Of a stretch of 64,000 nt of DNA, positions 9,490 to 18,032 are shown piece after piece (within the stretch, counting starts at the first letter, position 1; every line of letters begins with the position of its first letter). The position numbers were made by a program, and so were the translations under genes. The notes under the pieces are model-generated. The model made no database searches, was not told the origin of the DNA, and worked only from the letters and a program-made list of their open reading frames with translations. The DNA comes from Cognatishimia sp. 1_MG-2023 (lineage in GTDB: Bacteria; Pseudomonadota; Alphaproteobacteria; Rhodobacterales; Rhodobacteraceae): positions 208,915 through 272,914 of the forward strand of contig NZ_JAUORX010000005.1 of the NCBI RefSeq assembly GCF_030548175.1, in the 5' to 3' direction.

Positions 9490-10827
9490 ATGGCAGAATT
9501 TGACGAATTGGGCTTGCCCAAAGTTTTGGTGACACGTCTCGAAAAGATGGGCCTAAAACAACCAACACCAATCCAAGACCGTGCAATCCCACATGCATTG
9601 AACGGCAAAGACGTGATGGGTCTTGCCCAAACCGGCACCGGTAAAACACTGGCCTTTGGTCTGCCACTGGTCGCACGCTTGCAAAGCTACGGCACAAAAC
9701 CGGCTCCACGCTCCGTGCGCGCATTGATCCTTGCGCCAACACGCGAGCTGGCCAATCAGATCGCGGCCGCGCTCAAAGAACTGACCGAAGGCATGCCGTT
9801 TAAGGTTGGCCTCGTTGTTGGTGGCGTTGCGATCAACCCACAAATCACCCGTATCAGCCGCGGTACAGACGTTGTTGTTGCGACACCGGGTCGTTTGATC
9901 GACCTGATCGAACGCAACGCAATTGATTTCGAAGAAACCGATTTTTTGGTGCTCGACGAAGCAGACCAGATGCTGGACCTTGGCTTTATTCACGCACTAC
10001 GCCGCATTTCGGATGTTTTGCCAGAAGATCGCCAGACCATGCTGTTTTCGGCTACCATGCCAAAGCAGATGTCAGAGATCGCGAATTCTTACCTAAAGAA
10101 CCCGATCCGCATCCAAGTATCGCCTCCGGGCAAAGCCGCGGATAAGATCAAACAATCAATCCACTTCATCGCCAAGGCTGAAAAAACCAGCCTATTGACG
10201 GAACTGCTCAAAGAGCATCGCGAAGAAGCGTCGATCGTCTTCGTGCGCACCAAACACGGTGCAGAGCGGTTGATGAAAACACTCGACAAAGCTGGTTTTG
10301 CGGCCTGTTCCGTTCACGGTAACAAAAGCCAAGGACAGCGCGAGCGCGCGATCAAATCCTTCAAAACGGGCGAGACGATGATCTTGGTCGCGACAGATGT
10401 AGCGGCACGCGGCTTGGATATTCCAATCGTACGTCACGTCTACAACTACGATCTGCCGAATGTTCCAGACAACTATGTCCACCGTATTGGCCGTACAGCA
10501 CGTGCGGGCATGGATGGCGCGGCGATTGCATTCTGTGCACCGGATGAGTGCGATGAATTGAAAGCCATCCAGAAGGTCATGAAAATGGACATCCCAGTTG
10601 CCTCTGGCAATCCATGGATGGACTTGGCTGAACCTGGCAAGAAATCCAAAAGCCCACGTCGCGGCGGTGGTCGTCCAGGTGGCGGAGGCGGCGGTCGTCG
10701 TTTCGGTTCCGGTGGCGGCAAACCAGGTGGTGGTCGTCCTGGCGGCGGCGGTGGCGGCAAGCCCGGCGGTCAACGCCGCAGCGGTGGTGGGCGCGGTAAA
10801 CGCCCAGCCAAAGCAGCAGCGTCTTAA
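9490..10827 (+). CDS. DEAD-box RNA helicase, RhlE-like
   Basis: This ATP-dependent RNA helicase acts in ribosome assembly or mRNA turnover. All core motifs are visible: Q-motif region QPTPIQDRAIP, motif I AQTGTGKT (about 46-53), PTRELA, TPGR, DEAD (156-159), SAT (about 187), TDVAARGLD and HRIGRTAR (about 330). The last 55 residues are almost only Gly, Arg, Pro and Lys, an RGG-type RNA-binding tail. I choose ATG 9490 because AAAGGA lies just upstream and the family starts with FDELGLP. The frame stays open upstream for 62 more codons, to 9304, without recognisable protein. The stop codon overlaps the stop of the convergent phzF-like gene in the palindrome TTAA. Cold induction is common for this family but is not shown here. 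Confidence 0.94.
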   Translation: MAEFDELGLPKVLVTRLEKMGLKQPTPIQDRAIPHALNGKDVMGLAQTGTGKTLAFGLPLVARLQSYGTKPAPRSVRALILAPTRELANQIAAALKELTEGMPFKVGLVVGGVAINPQITRISRGTDVVVATPGRLIDLIERNAIDFEETDFLVLDEADQMLDLGFIHALRRISDVLPEDRQTMLFSATMPKQMSEIANSYLKNPIRIQVSPPGKAADKIKQSIHFIAKAEKTSLLTELLKEHREEASIVFVRTKHGAERLMKTLDKAGFAACSVHGNKSQGQRERAIKSFKTGETMILVATDVAARGLDIPIVRHVYNYDLPNVPDNYVHRIGRTARAGMDGAAIAFCAPDECDELKAIQKVMKMDIPVASGNPWMDLAEPGKKSKSPRRGGGRPGGGGGGRRFGSGGGKPGGGRPGGGGGGKPGGQRRSGGGRGKRPAKAAAS

Positions 10828-11675
10828 TAGACGAAGGTTCCCTGCATCACGCGTTTAGCGGCACCAGAAATGGTGACCGCTGCGCCCTGTGTGGTGAGGT
10901 CAATTAAGCTAAGGCGACCCATATCTTCGCCTTGGCGAATTAATAGCTGTTGATCAGCGCCTTCTACCTTAGACAATAATGCGCCAAGTGCCGCGCAAGC
11001 CGACCCCGTTGCTGGGTCTTCTGGGATGTTGTCCAATGGCGCGAACATACGGGCGTGCAACGTCTGACCTTCGCGGAAATAGGCAAACTGGGCAAAGTCC
11101 AAAGACGTTGGATATTGCGCCGCACCCGCTCTGAAGCCCGAAACATCCGTTGTGATCCGCGCCAAAGCCTCACGCGAGTGTAGCTCTGTGATCGTGAAGG
11201 GCAGGCCAACGCTCGCCAAGGTCGGCACATGCGCATCTACTTTAATGTCATCGACCGAAAGCCCCAGCGCCGCAGCCACCTGTGCCACATCCGGGGTGGC
11301 AATAACGTCCAGCGGAACTTCGGTTGTGAAACGAGCACTCCCATTCGCCGCATGGCACGGCAGTGGCCCCACGCCCAGCTCCAAGACCATGTTGCCATCA
11401 TCTGCGCATACACCCAGATCAGCCAATGCAACGGCTGTACCCACAACCGGATGGCCCGCAAACGGAATTTCCATCGTCGGTGTAAAAATCCGCACCTTGG
11501 CTTGGTTGTGCGCATCCTCTGGCGGATACACAAACGTCGTTTCCGAAAAATTGAACTCCCGCGCGATCTTTTGCAGATCAGACTCGGGCAGGGCGGTCGC
11601 ATCAGGAATCACAGCCAATTGGTTCCCGCCAAAGGCTTTGGCGGAAAACACATCGTACACAAGGTAGTCGGTCAT
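10824..11675 (-). CDS. PhzF-family isomerase/epimerase-like protein
   Basis: This member of the PhzF/diaminopimelate-epimerase fold has 283 residues. The conserved catalytic glutamate is Glu45 in FNFSETTFV. The motifs GGNQLAV, FAGHPVVGTA and EDPATGSACAALG mark the two pseudo-symmetrical halves. PhzF itself isomerises a phenazine precursor, but no phenazine genes are present here. Most family members of this kind have no assigned substrate, and I do not propose one. It is the last gene of a leftward cluster, 9 bp after the antiporter gene, and its stop overlaps that of the helicase gene by 4 bp. Confidence 0.9.
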   Translation of the reverse strand: MTDYLVYDVFSAKAFGGNQLAVIPDATALPESDLQKIAREFNFSETTFVYPPEDAHNQAKVRIFTPTMEIPFAGHPVVGTAVALADLGVCADDGNMVLELGVGPLPCHAANGSARFTTEVPLDVIATPDVAQVAAALGLSVDDIKVDAHVPTLASVGLPFTITELHSREALARITTDVSGFRAGAAQYPTSLDFAQFAYFREGQTLHARMFAPLDNIPEDPATGSACAALGALLSKVEGADQQLLIRQGEDMGRLSLIDLTTQGAAVTISGAAKRVMQGTFVY

Positions 11676-11684
11676 TACGTGGCC

Positions 11685-12938
11685 TTACATCAGGTCTGGT
11701 TCACGGCCCACCTTGTTGGCCAAGGGCGCAACGGTCAAGCCTTGAACAACGATTGAAAAGATCACCACGATATAGGTCGCCGCCAAGATCACTGGCTTCC
11801 ATTCGCTATCCGGCAAGGACAGCGCCAAAGCGACGGAAATTCCGCCCTTTAGACCACCCCAAGTCATGATCGGAATGACACCTTGGCTAAAGTCACGGAA
11901 CGGTTTTAGCAACAGAACCGGGATGGCCACAGCACTCAGCCGTGCCAAAAGCGCCAGTGCAATCGATGCCACGCCAGCCACCAAGAAGCTTGTGTCAAAG
12001 GCAATCGCAAAGACCTCAAAGCCGATCATTAAGAACAAGACTGCGTTTAGGATTTCGTCAATCAACTTCCAAAACGCATCTACATACATGCGTGTTTCTT
12101 GGCTCATCCCGTGTTTCGCACCGATGTCGCCAATCAACAGCCCCGCACAAACCGCCATAATGGGCGCAGACACATGCAGCGCGACCGCTAGCTCGTACCC
12201 ACCAAAGGCCAACCCAAGCGTCAGCAGCACCTCTAGGCTATAGTCGTCAATGCGGCGCATCACCCGGAACGTCAGCCAGCCGAGCACGACACCCAACACA
12301 GCACCGCCCAGCGCTTCTTGCACGAACAACATAATCGCACCCGTCGCGCCAGAGGCATGGTGATCGTCACTTGGGAAAGCAAGCCCCACCAGAACCAAGA
12401 ACACCACATAGCCAACGCCATCGTTGAATAGCGATTCACCTGCAATCTTTGTTTCCAATGACTTACGCAGGTTCGCCTCGCGCAATACACCCAATACGGC
12501 CACCGGATCAGTCGGTGAAATCAGTGATCCAAACACCAAAGCAATCATCAATGGCATGCCCGTGATCCAGCTAAAGCCAAACCCAACAACGGCTGTCGAC
12601 AAGGCAATGCCAAGCGTCGCCATCAAGAACACCACATGCCACTGCGCCCGCAAATCAGACAGCTTCACATGCAACGCACCTGCAAACAGCAACAGTCCCA
12701 ACATGCCCTCTAGCAAGGCGTCCGAAAAATCGATCCCCGTGATTACGCCACGCGCGGTATCCGCAATGCCCAACGATGGCACCATCAGATCTACGCCTAG
12801 GATGGCGAAGCTCGCAAATAGGGCGACTACCAAAATACCGATGGCGGATGGCAGTTTCAGAAACAGATAATTGATGGCGCCAAATGCCCCAGCAAGGACA
12901 ATCAGCAAAGAGGTGATTTGTAGAAAATTCATGAGCAT
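11685..12938 (-). CDS. CPA1-family sodium/proton antiporter (NhaP type)
   Basis: This is an integral membrane cation/proton antiporter of 417 residues with about 12 hydrophobic segments. Family motifs are clear: the ion-binding region FGSLISPTDPVAVLGVLREA in the middle and GESLFNDGVGYV shortly after it. A later TWGGLKGGISVALALSLP segment is typical of NhaP/CPA1 proteins. There is no long cytoplasmic C-terminal regulatory tail, so it is the short form. It probably exchanges Na+ (or K+) for H+, which suits a marine cell. Two in-frame ATG codons (12938 and 12932) are possible starts. It lies between selO (65-bp gap) and the PhzF gene (9-bp gap) and is probably co-transcribed with them. Confidence 0.92.
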   Translation of the reverse strand: MLMNFLQITSLLIVLAGAFGAINYLFLKLPSAIGILVVALFASFAILGVDLMVPSLGIADTARGVITGIDFSDALLEGMLGLLLFAGALHVKLSDLRAQWHVVFLMATLGIALSTAVVGFGFSWITGMPLMIALVFGSLISPTDPVAVLGVLREANLRKSLETKIAGESLFNDGVGYVVFLVLVGLAFPSDDHHASGATGAIMLFVQEALGGAVLGVVLGWLTFRVMRRIDDYSLEVLLTLGLAFGGYELAVALHVSAPIMAVCAGLLIGDIGAKHGMSQETRMYVDAFWKLIDEILNAVLFLMIGFEVFAIAFDTSFLVAGVASIALALLARLSAVAIPVLLLKPFRDFSQGVIPIMTWGGLKGGISVALALSLPDSEWKPVILAATYIVVIFSIVVQGLTVAPLANKVGREPDLM

Positions 12939-13003
12939 TCAATCCATTGCGCGTTTGGCCAAGGCCTAACACGCAGCAGATCACCAATCTAGGTTGTTAT
13001 GCT

Positions 13004-14422
13004 CTAAGTCCCACAAAACGTCGCCTGAACGCGCTCGGCCTCTGCTGGTGGCCGGGTGTATGCAACAGCATCAGGTTGCTCGGTATAAGGCGTTGCCAGA
13101 AGCGCGTTCATTTCATGGAACTTCGCATAATCACCCGAAACAGCAGATTGGATCATCGCCTCGATCTGATGATTGCGCGGAATAACCCAAGGGTTCGCCG
13201 CGTTCATGGTCTCTGTGGCAGACGGCTCGCGTTCGATCCGCTGCTTCCACCCTTCAGCCCAAGCATCAAATTCTAAAGGATTGGTAAACTGATCGCGCGC
13301 GTTATCCGCGGATAAGGTGCGGAAAGTATTGGTGAAATCGGCCTTTTGCGCCGCCATTATTTTCAACAACCCATTGATCAGTTCAACGTCGTTTGCGTCA
13401 GGGATTGATAACCCTAGCTTTGCGCCAAACGCCTGTGTCCAATAGGACTGGATCACATCAGGCATGCTATGCACGGCCTGCGTAAACAGCTGGATCGCCT
13501 CATCCATATCCGGCATCAACGGCACCAATGCCGTCGCCAATTGCGCCATATTCCAAACGATGATGTCCGGCTGATTGCCATAGGCATAGCGCCCTCGGCG
13601 ATCAATCGAGGAATACACCTGCATCGGATCAAACTCATCCATAAAGGCGCAGGGGCCATAGTCGATCGTCTCGCCAGAAATGGCACAGTTATCGGTGTTC
13701 ATCACACCATGGATAAATCCAACAGACATCCATTTCGCAATCAAGGCCGCCTGCGCATCCATCACAGCCTTCAGAAACTCCAACGGGTCTTTCGCAGACG
13801 GGTAATGCCGGTCCACCGCATATTCGTATAAAGCCGTCAGCCCCTCGGTATCGCGACGCGCGGACATAACCTGAAACGTCCCAACCCGCATATGGCTGGA
13901 TGCAACGCGTGTGATAACGGCTCCGGGCAATACGGTTTCGCGCAAGACTGACTCGCCCGTTTCCATCGCGGCCAACGCACGTGTCGTCGGAATGCCCAGC
14001 GCATGCATGGCTTCAGACACAACATATTCGCGCAACACAGGACCAAGCCACGCGCGACCATCCCCATTCCGCGAATAAGGCGTGGGGCCTGATCCCTTTA
14101 GCTGAATGTCACGCCGACCCATCTTTGCATCAACTTCGCCCAACAATATGGCGCGACCATCCCCCAGTTGCGGGTTCCATTGCCCGAATTGATGCGCGGC
14201 ATAGAGCTGCGCAATAGGGTCGGCCCCTTTAGGCACCTCATTGCCCGCAAAGACGCGGGCCAATTCGCCGTTATCCTCATACCCCGAAATCCCAAGCTGA
14301 TCGGCCAGCCCAGCGTTAAAGGCGATGAACTTTGGCGCGCCAACTTCGGTTGGGTCTTGGCGGGAAAACAACTGCTCTGGCAAGCGGGCGTAGCTGTTGT
14401 CAAAGGGGATAGATAAGGTCAT
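13004..14422 (-). CDS. selO: Protein adenylyltransferase SelO (YdiU/UPF0061)
   Basis: SelO is a pseudokinase-fold enzyme that transfers AMP to protein Ser, Thr or Tyr residues, with a known role in redox stress in E. coli. The nucleotide-binding segment QLKGSGPTPYSRNGDGRAWL and the REYVVSEAMHALGIPTTRAL helix are conserved. The metal-binding stretch is HGVMNTDNCAISGETIDYGP, and FMDEFDP follows. I start at ATG 14422 (MTLSIPFDNSYARLP). A GTG at 14440 overlaps the stop of the upstream GNAT gene (GTGA) and would add six residues. The purine-rich GAGGAATAAG precedes the ATG. The C-terminal Cys-Gly motif (ending FCGT) matches the bacterial form that has Cys where eukaryotic SelO has selenocysteine. 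The gene sits in a leftward cluster with the GNAT gene and the nucleoside hydrolase. Confidence 0.94.
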   Translation of the reverse strand: MTLSIPFDNSYARLPEQLFSRQDPTEVGAPKFIAFNAGLADQLGISGYEDNGELARVFAGNEVPKGADPIAQLYAAHQFGQWNPQLGDGRAILLGEVDAKMGRRDIQLKGSGPTPYSRNGDGRAWLGPVLREYVVSEAMHALGIPTTRALAAMETGESVLRETVLPGAVITRVASSHMRVGTFQVMSARRDTEGLTALYEYAVDRHYPSAKDPLEFLKAVMDAQAALIAKWMSVGFIHGVMNTDNCAISGETIDYGPCAFMDEFDPMQVYSSIDRRGRYAYGNQPDIIVWNMAQLATALVPLMPDMDEAIQLFTQAVHSMPDVIQSYWTQAFGAKLGLSIPDANDVELINGLLKIMAAQKADFTNTFRTLSADNARDQFTNPLEFDAWAEGWKQRIEREPSATETMNAANPWVIPRNHQIEAMIQSAVSGDYAKFHEMNALLATPYTEQPDAVAYTRPPAEAERVQATFCGT

Positions 14423-14436
14423 GAGCGACTTATTCC

Positions 14437-14886
14437 TCACATACGCAATGTCATAAGAGCGTACTGATCCCGCAGCTTGAAATGCGCGCGTGAGTACAAC
14501 CGTTGAACAGGTTCATTCCCACGATCCACTTCCAGGTGCAGCGCGCGAACATCAGCTGACTTCAACAGGTTCCGCATGGAAATCAACGCATCTGTTGCCA
14601 TCCCACGACCACGCACACCGGGGCGCACAAACAACTCGTCAACAAAGCCATCCATACCGCCAAATTCAATTGACCAACTAAAGGTCAGTGCCATGTAACC
14701 AATCGGTGCCTTTGTTGGCCCCATCAAATACACCGCGCCATAGGGCGATCCTTCGAGCAAGGGGATCAATGCGCGTTCAACAGTGGTCTCTTCGCTTTCA
14801 ATACCCATCTCGGCATGAAACGCAGCGACAAGCGGCATCAGCTTAGGAAGATCCTGCGGTTTCGCAAGATGAAGTGCGGTGCTCAT
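14437..14886 (-). CDS. GNAT-family N-acetyltransferase
   Basis: This 149-residue acyl-CoA-dependent acetyltransferase has the acetyl-CoA pyrophosphate loop in the motif VRPGVRGRGMATDAL. The preceding beta strand GFVDELFV and the later ALHLEVDRGNEPVQRLY segment complete the GNAT core. The substrate cannot be told from sequence. The start codon overlaps the stop of the upstream nucleoside hydrolase by 4 bp, and its stop overlaps a possible GTG start of selO. Translation of the three genes is therefore probably coupled. Confidence 0.88.
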   Translation of the reverse strand: MSTALHLAKPQDLPKLMPLVAAFHAEMGIESEETTVERALIPLLEGSPYGAVYLMGPTKAPIGYMALTFSWSIEFGGMDGFVDELFVRPGVRGRGMATDALISMRNLLKSADVRALHLEVDRGNEPVQRLYSRAHFKLRDQYALMTLRM

Positions 14887-15824
14887 AAGCGGGCCAGTCT
14901 TTCGGTCAAAAGGTTAAAGAACGCGTCTGCATTGATGTCTTGCATGAACATAGCGTTGGGTTTGTGATCCGTCACACCCCAATAATCTGCCACGGTCATG
15001 CCAAGCGTCAGCTCAGATTGCGTTTCGATTTGTACGTTCACGTGCCGGCCTGTGAATAGGTCGGGTTGTAGTAGATAGGCAATCACACAAGGGTCATGCA
15101 ATGGCGCGCCTTCAGAGCCGTATTTTTCAACGTCAAACCGCTCAAAGAAATCAAGCATCTCGGCCATGGCTGTTCCGGCAGGCGTGCCAAGCGAACGCAT
15201 CGCCTCGACACGCGGTTTCGTCGTCAATGCCTTGTGCGTTACATCTAACGGCATGACAGTCAAAGGACGCTCTGAGCGAAACACAATATCCGCAGCATCA
15301 GGATCGACGTAGATGTTGAACTCTGCTGCCGGCGTGATGTTCCCGACCTCAAAATAAGCGCCGCCCATCATAACGATCTCTTGGACACGCTCGATGATGT
15401 CCGGCGCACGCGAAAAGGCCGTACCAATATTCGTGAGCGGACCAAGCGTGCAAAGCGTCACGGTGCCAGCCGGCTCTGCACGGAGCGTGTCGATAATGAA
15501 ATCAACAGCATGTTGATCTTGCAAAGGCATAACAGGCGCGGGCAGGGGATCGGGGCCATCAAGGCCGGTCTTGCCATGCACGTGCTCTGCCGTGACCAGT
15601 GGCCGCTTCATTGGCGCGTCGCATCCGGCAAAGACCTTGGTGTCAGGCTTTCCAGCCCAGTCGCAGACAATCCGCGCATTCTTTTGGGTCAATGGAAGCG
15701 GCACATTGCCGGCGACGGTCGTGATCCCCAATACCTCAAGCGTTTCTGGGCTTGCCAGCGCGAGGAATATGGCCGCTGCGTCGTCTTGGCCTGGGTCGGT
15801 GTCGATGATGATTTTCCGGGGCAT
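14883..15824 (-). CDS. Inosine/uridine-preferring nucleoside hydrolase
   Basis: The enzyme splits ribonucleosides into base and ribose for salvage. The calcium-binding signature DTDPGQDDA lies at residues 8-16. HGKTGLDG is found near residue 84 and the LTNIGTAF loop further on. The metal-site Asp appears near the C-terminus in HDPCVIAYLL. The length of 313 residues is usual for IunH/Rih proteins. It is the first gene of the leftward cluster that continues through the GNAT gene, selO, the antiporter and the PhzF-like gene. No nucleoside transporter is adjacent. Base preference (purine or pyrimidine) cannot be decided here. Confidence 0.93.
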   Translation of the reverse strand: MPRKIIIDTDPGQDDAAAIFLALASPETLEVLGITTVAGNVPLPLTQKNARIVCDWAGKPDTKVFAGCDAPMKRPLVTAEHVHGKTGLDGPDPLPAPVMPLQDQHAVDFIIDTLRAEPAGTVTLCTLGPLTNIGTAFSRAPDIIERVQEIVMMGGAYFEVGNITPAAEFNIYVDPDAADIVFRSERPLTVMPLDVTHKALTTKPRVEAMRSLGTPAGTAMAEMLDFFERFDVEKYGSEGAPLHDPCVIAYLLQPDLFTGRHVNVQIETQSELTLGMTVADYWGVTDHKPNAMFMQDINADAFFNLLTERLARL

Positions 15825-15943
15825 TCCGCTGTCCTAACCTGCTTGGCGCAGAGTGGGGAATGGTCGATGGAATGTCTAGGCGAAAGACGGGCCTACGGCA
15901 AAGCATCGCCGAATTGAAAAGGGATCCACCTTGTCCCAAAGAA

Positions 15944-15976
15944 AAAGGGCGGGGTGCTATGCACATCCCGCCCTTT
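15944..15976 (-). terminator. Intrinsic terminator of fbpA
   Basis: Arms AAAGGGCGGG and CCCGCCCTTT form a 10-bp stem with an inner GTGC/GCAC extension. On the minus strand the stem runs into TTTTTCTTT. It lies 19 bp after the fbpA stop. Confidence 0.88.
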
Positions 15977-15994
15977 AAGTGTTCTATCAATCAG

Positions 15995-17008
15995 TTAGCC
16001 GTCAAAGTCGACAGTCTCGATCAATTTCAGCGCTGCATCGCGGTTGGCTGCCAATGTCATCAAGTTAACGTCATCCGCTTCGAATGAACCCCAACCTTGA
16101 ACCAGCGGGTCCGCTTCGGTGCCTGCTGCGATTGGGTATTCATAGTTCGCCTTAGCATAGATTTCTTGTGCCTCAGGCGAGGTCAGGAATTCCATCATTT
16201 TCAAAGCCGCATCTTTGTTCGGCGCTGACTTCACCATGGCAACGCCAGACACGTTCACATGCGTGCCGCCGTTCTCGAAAGTTGGGAAGATCACGTTAAC
16301 GCTGTCCGCCCAAGCCTTTTGCTCTTCATCAGCCAGCATTTTACCCATGTAGTATGTGTTACCGACTGAGATGTCGCATTCGCCAGCCCAGATCGCTTTA
16401 ACCTGAGCGCGGTCGTTACCTTGTGGCTTACGGGCTAGGTTGGCTTTCACACCTTCTAGCCAAGCGCCAGTCGCTTCAGCGCCATTATGCTCAAGAACAG
16501 CAGAGGTCAGCGCAACGTTATAAGCGTGCGTGCCGGAGCGTGTGCAGATACGGCCGTTCCATTTTGGATCAGCAAGGTCTTCGTAAGTGGTGACTTCACC
16601 ATCAGCAACGCGGTCTTTGGAAGCGTAGATAATCCGAGCGCGTGTTGTCAGGCCAAACCAGTGACCATCTGGATCACGGTATTGCGCTGGTACGTTTGCG
16701 TTTAGTGTTTCGGATTCAACAGCTTGTGTGAAGCCAGCGTTCACAACGCCTGCCAAACGAGAGATGTCGACTGTCAGGATAACATCAGCTGGAGAACGTT
16801 CGCCTTCGGCTTTCAGGCGTTCAATCATGCCCTTCTGCAGGTAAGCTACATTCACCTTGATGCCAGTTTCGGCAGTGAAAGCATCTGTCAGCGGCTTAAT
16901 AAGCTCTGGCTGACGATAGGAATAAACGTTCACCTCTTCGGCAACGGCGGGCAGGGCGATGATCGTAGCGGCGGCTGCGAAGACGGAATTTTTGAAATTC
17001 GCGAACAT
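15995..17008 (-). CDS. fbpA: Periplasmic Fe(III)-binding protein of an ABC transporter
   Basis: This is a solute-binding protein of the FbpA/AfuA/FutA class that captures ferric iron in the periplasm. A signal peptide with cleavage after ALPAVA is visible (about residue 23). The mature protein starts EEVNVYSYRQPELI, the usual first strand. The paired iron-ligand tyrosines appear in SVGNTYYMGKM, and KWNGRICTRSGTHAYN is also typical. The gene is a single unit with its own terminator. No permease or ATPase gene is nearby, so those must lie elsewhere or be shared. Two tandem TGA-N9-TCA boxes lie 43-82 bp upstream, which points to iron-responsive (RirA-type) control. Confidence 0.93.
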   Translation of the reverse strand: MFANFKNSVFAAAATIIALPAVAEEVNVYSYRQPELIKPLTDAFTAETGIKVNVAYLQKGMIERLKAEGERSPADVILTVDISRLAGVVNAGFTQAVESETLNANVPAQYRDPDGHWFGLTTRARIIYASKDRVADGEVTTYEDLADPKWNGRICTRSGTHAYNVALTSAVLEHNGAEATGAWLEGVKANLARKPQGNDRAQVKAIWAGECDISVGNTYYMGKMLADEEQKAWADSVNVIFPTFENGGTHVNVSGVAMVKSAPNKDAALKMMEFLTSPEAQEIYAKANYEYPIAAGTEADPLVQGWGSFEADDVNLMTLAANRDAALKLIETVDFDG

Positions 17009-17050
17009 GGGAAGACCAATCGTTTCTTGTTTCGATGGTCGCGTTTAATC

Positions 17051-17065
17051 TGACTTTTTTAGTCA
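17051..17065. promoter_or_regulatory. Iron-Rhodo box 1 (predicted RirA site) upstream of fbpA
   Basis: TGACTTTTTTAGTCA fits the TGA-N9-TCA consensus of the iron-responsive RirA regulator exactly. It lies inside a larger inverted repeat, CTGACT-N5-AGTCAG. A second copy lies exactly 25 bp further upstream of fbpA. Confidence 0.65.
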
Positions 17066-17075
17066 GGTCAATACC

Positions 17076-17090
17076 TGAATTTTGTAGTCA
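17076..17090. promoter_or_regulatory. Iron-Rhodo box 2 (predicted RirA site) upstream of fbpA
   Basis: TGAATTTTGTAGTCA is a second exact TGA-N9-TCA match. It keeps the same AGTCAGGT right flank as box 1. Its last three bases are the stop codon of mazG, so the control region of fbpA reaches into the neighbouring gene. Confidence 0.6.
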
Positions 17091-17936
17091 GGTATTATTT
17101 GCGACTTTTCGCCGGGCCTTTTCCTCGGCTTTCACTTCGTCCCAAAGCGCATCCATTTCGGCTAGATCTGACTCTTCTGGTCGTTTACCCCGCGCAGCTA
17201 GCTTGGCTTCGACTTGCTCAAATCGTCGAGTGAATTTCGCGTTCGTTCGACGCAACGCAGCCTCTGGCTCAACGTTCATGTGGCGTGCCAGATTGGCCAT
17301 CACAAACAATAAGTCACCGAATTCGTCTTCGATGTCGTCTTGGGTCAGGGTATCGCGGGCTTCGACAAGCTCGTGTGATTCCTCGACAATTTTGTCCAGA
17401 ACATGCGAGACGTCTGGCCAATCAAACCCAACCCGCGCTGCGCGTTTCTGAAGCTTAAGGGCCCTTAAGAGTGCTGGTAGACCAAGTGCGACGCCGTCTA
17501 GCGCCCCTTTTTGCTCTTTGCCGGCACGTTCGGCGGCTTTGATGGTTTCCCAGTCGCGGGTTTGCTGATCGGCTGATTTATCGCGGCTTTCGTCGCCAAA
17601 TACGTGGGGATGCCGGGCGACCATTTTGTCGGACATCGTATTGGCGACATCATCAATGTTGAACAGCCCGCGCTCATCCGCCATTTGCGCGTGAAAGACT
17701 GACTGGAACAGTAAATCGCCCAATTCGCCCTTTAGCTCATCCCATGCAGAACGCTCGATCGCGTCGGCGACTTCATAGGCTTCTTCGATTGTGTAGGGAG
17801 CAATCGTGCTGAAATCTTGTTCAATATCCCACGGACATCCTGTTTGGGGATCGCGTAAACGTCGCATGATTTCAACCAAACGCGGCATGCCACCTTTTGG
17901 ATCATTGATAAGGTCGGCGGAGTTAGCTTGTGTCAC
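17088..17936 (-). CDS. mazG: Nucleoside triphosphate pyrophosphohydrolase MazG
   Basis: MazG hydrolyses (d)NTPs to monophosphates and limits damaged nucleotides or ppGpp-linked stress. The protein has two tandem MazG domains. The first has the metal-binding EEAYEVADAI and ELGDLLFQSVFHA; the second has EESHELVEA and DEFGDLLFVMANLARH. The motif RDPQTGCPWD near residue 28-37 is diagnostic. The length of 282 residues is normal for the full two-domain form. It is transcribed leftward toward fbpA. Its stop codon overlaps the outer iron box, but a 79-bp gap and the boxes suggest that fbpA has its own promoter. Confidence 0.95.
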   Translation of the reverse strand: MTQANSADLINDPKGGMPRLVEIMRRLRDPQTGCPWDIEQDFSTIAPYTIEEAYEVADAIERSAWDELKGELGDLLFQSVFHAQMADERGLFNIDDVANTMSDKMVARHPHVFGDESRDKSADQQTRDWETIKAAERAGKEQKGALDGVALGLPALLRALKLQKRAARVGFDWPDVSHVLDKIVEESHELVEARDTLTQDDIEDEFGDLLFVMANLARHMNVEPEAALRRTNAKFTRRFEQVEAKLAARGKRPEESDLAEMDALWDEVKAEEKARRKVANNT

Positions 17937-18032
17937 GATAAGGTCCCGGAATTGAATCGTTGGTTCACCTTATCAAAGCTGGCAGCGTTGGAAACAGGCA
18001 CTCGTCAGTTGGGACGCGTGCCTGCCGAGAAT

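Noticed and set aside
10192..10773. 193-codon antisense frame over the helicase gene
   Set aside because: Its start is a Thr/Ala repeat produced by the Gly/Arg-rich tail of the helicase read backwards.
17995..18024. CAGGCAC/GTGCCTG inverted repeat after the outer-membrane protein gene
   Set aside because: The 16-nt loop and missing T-tract make it too weak to call a terminator.
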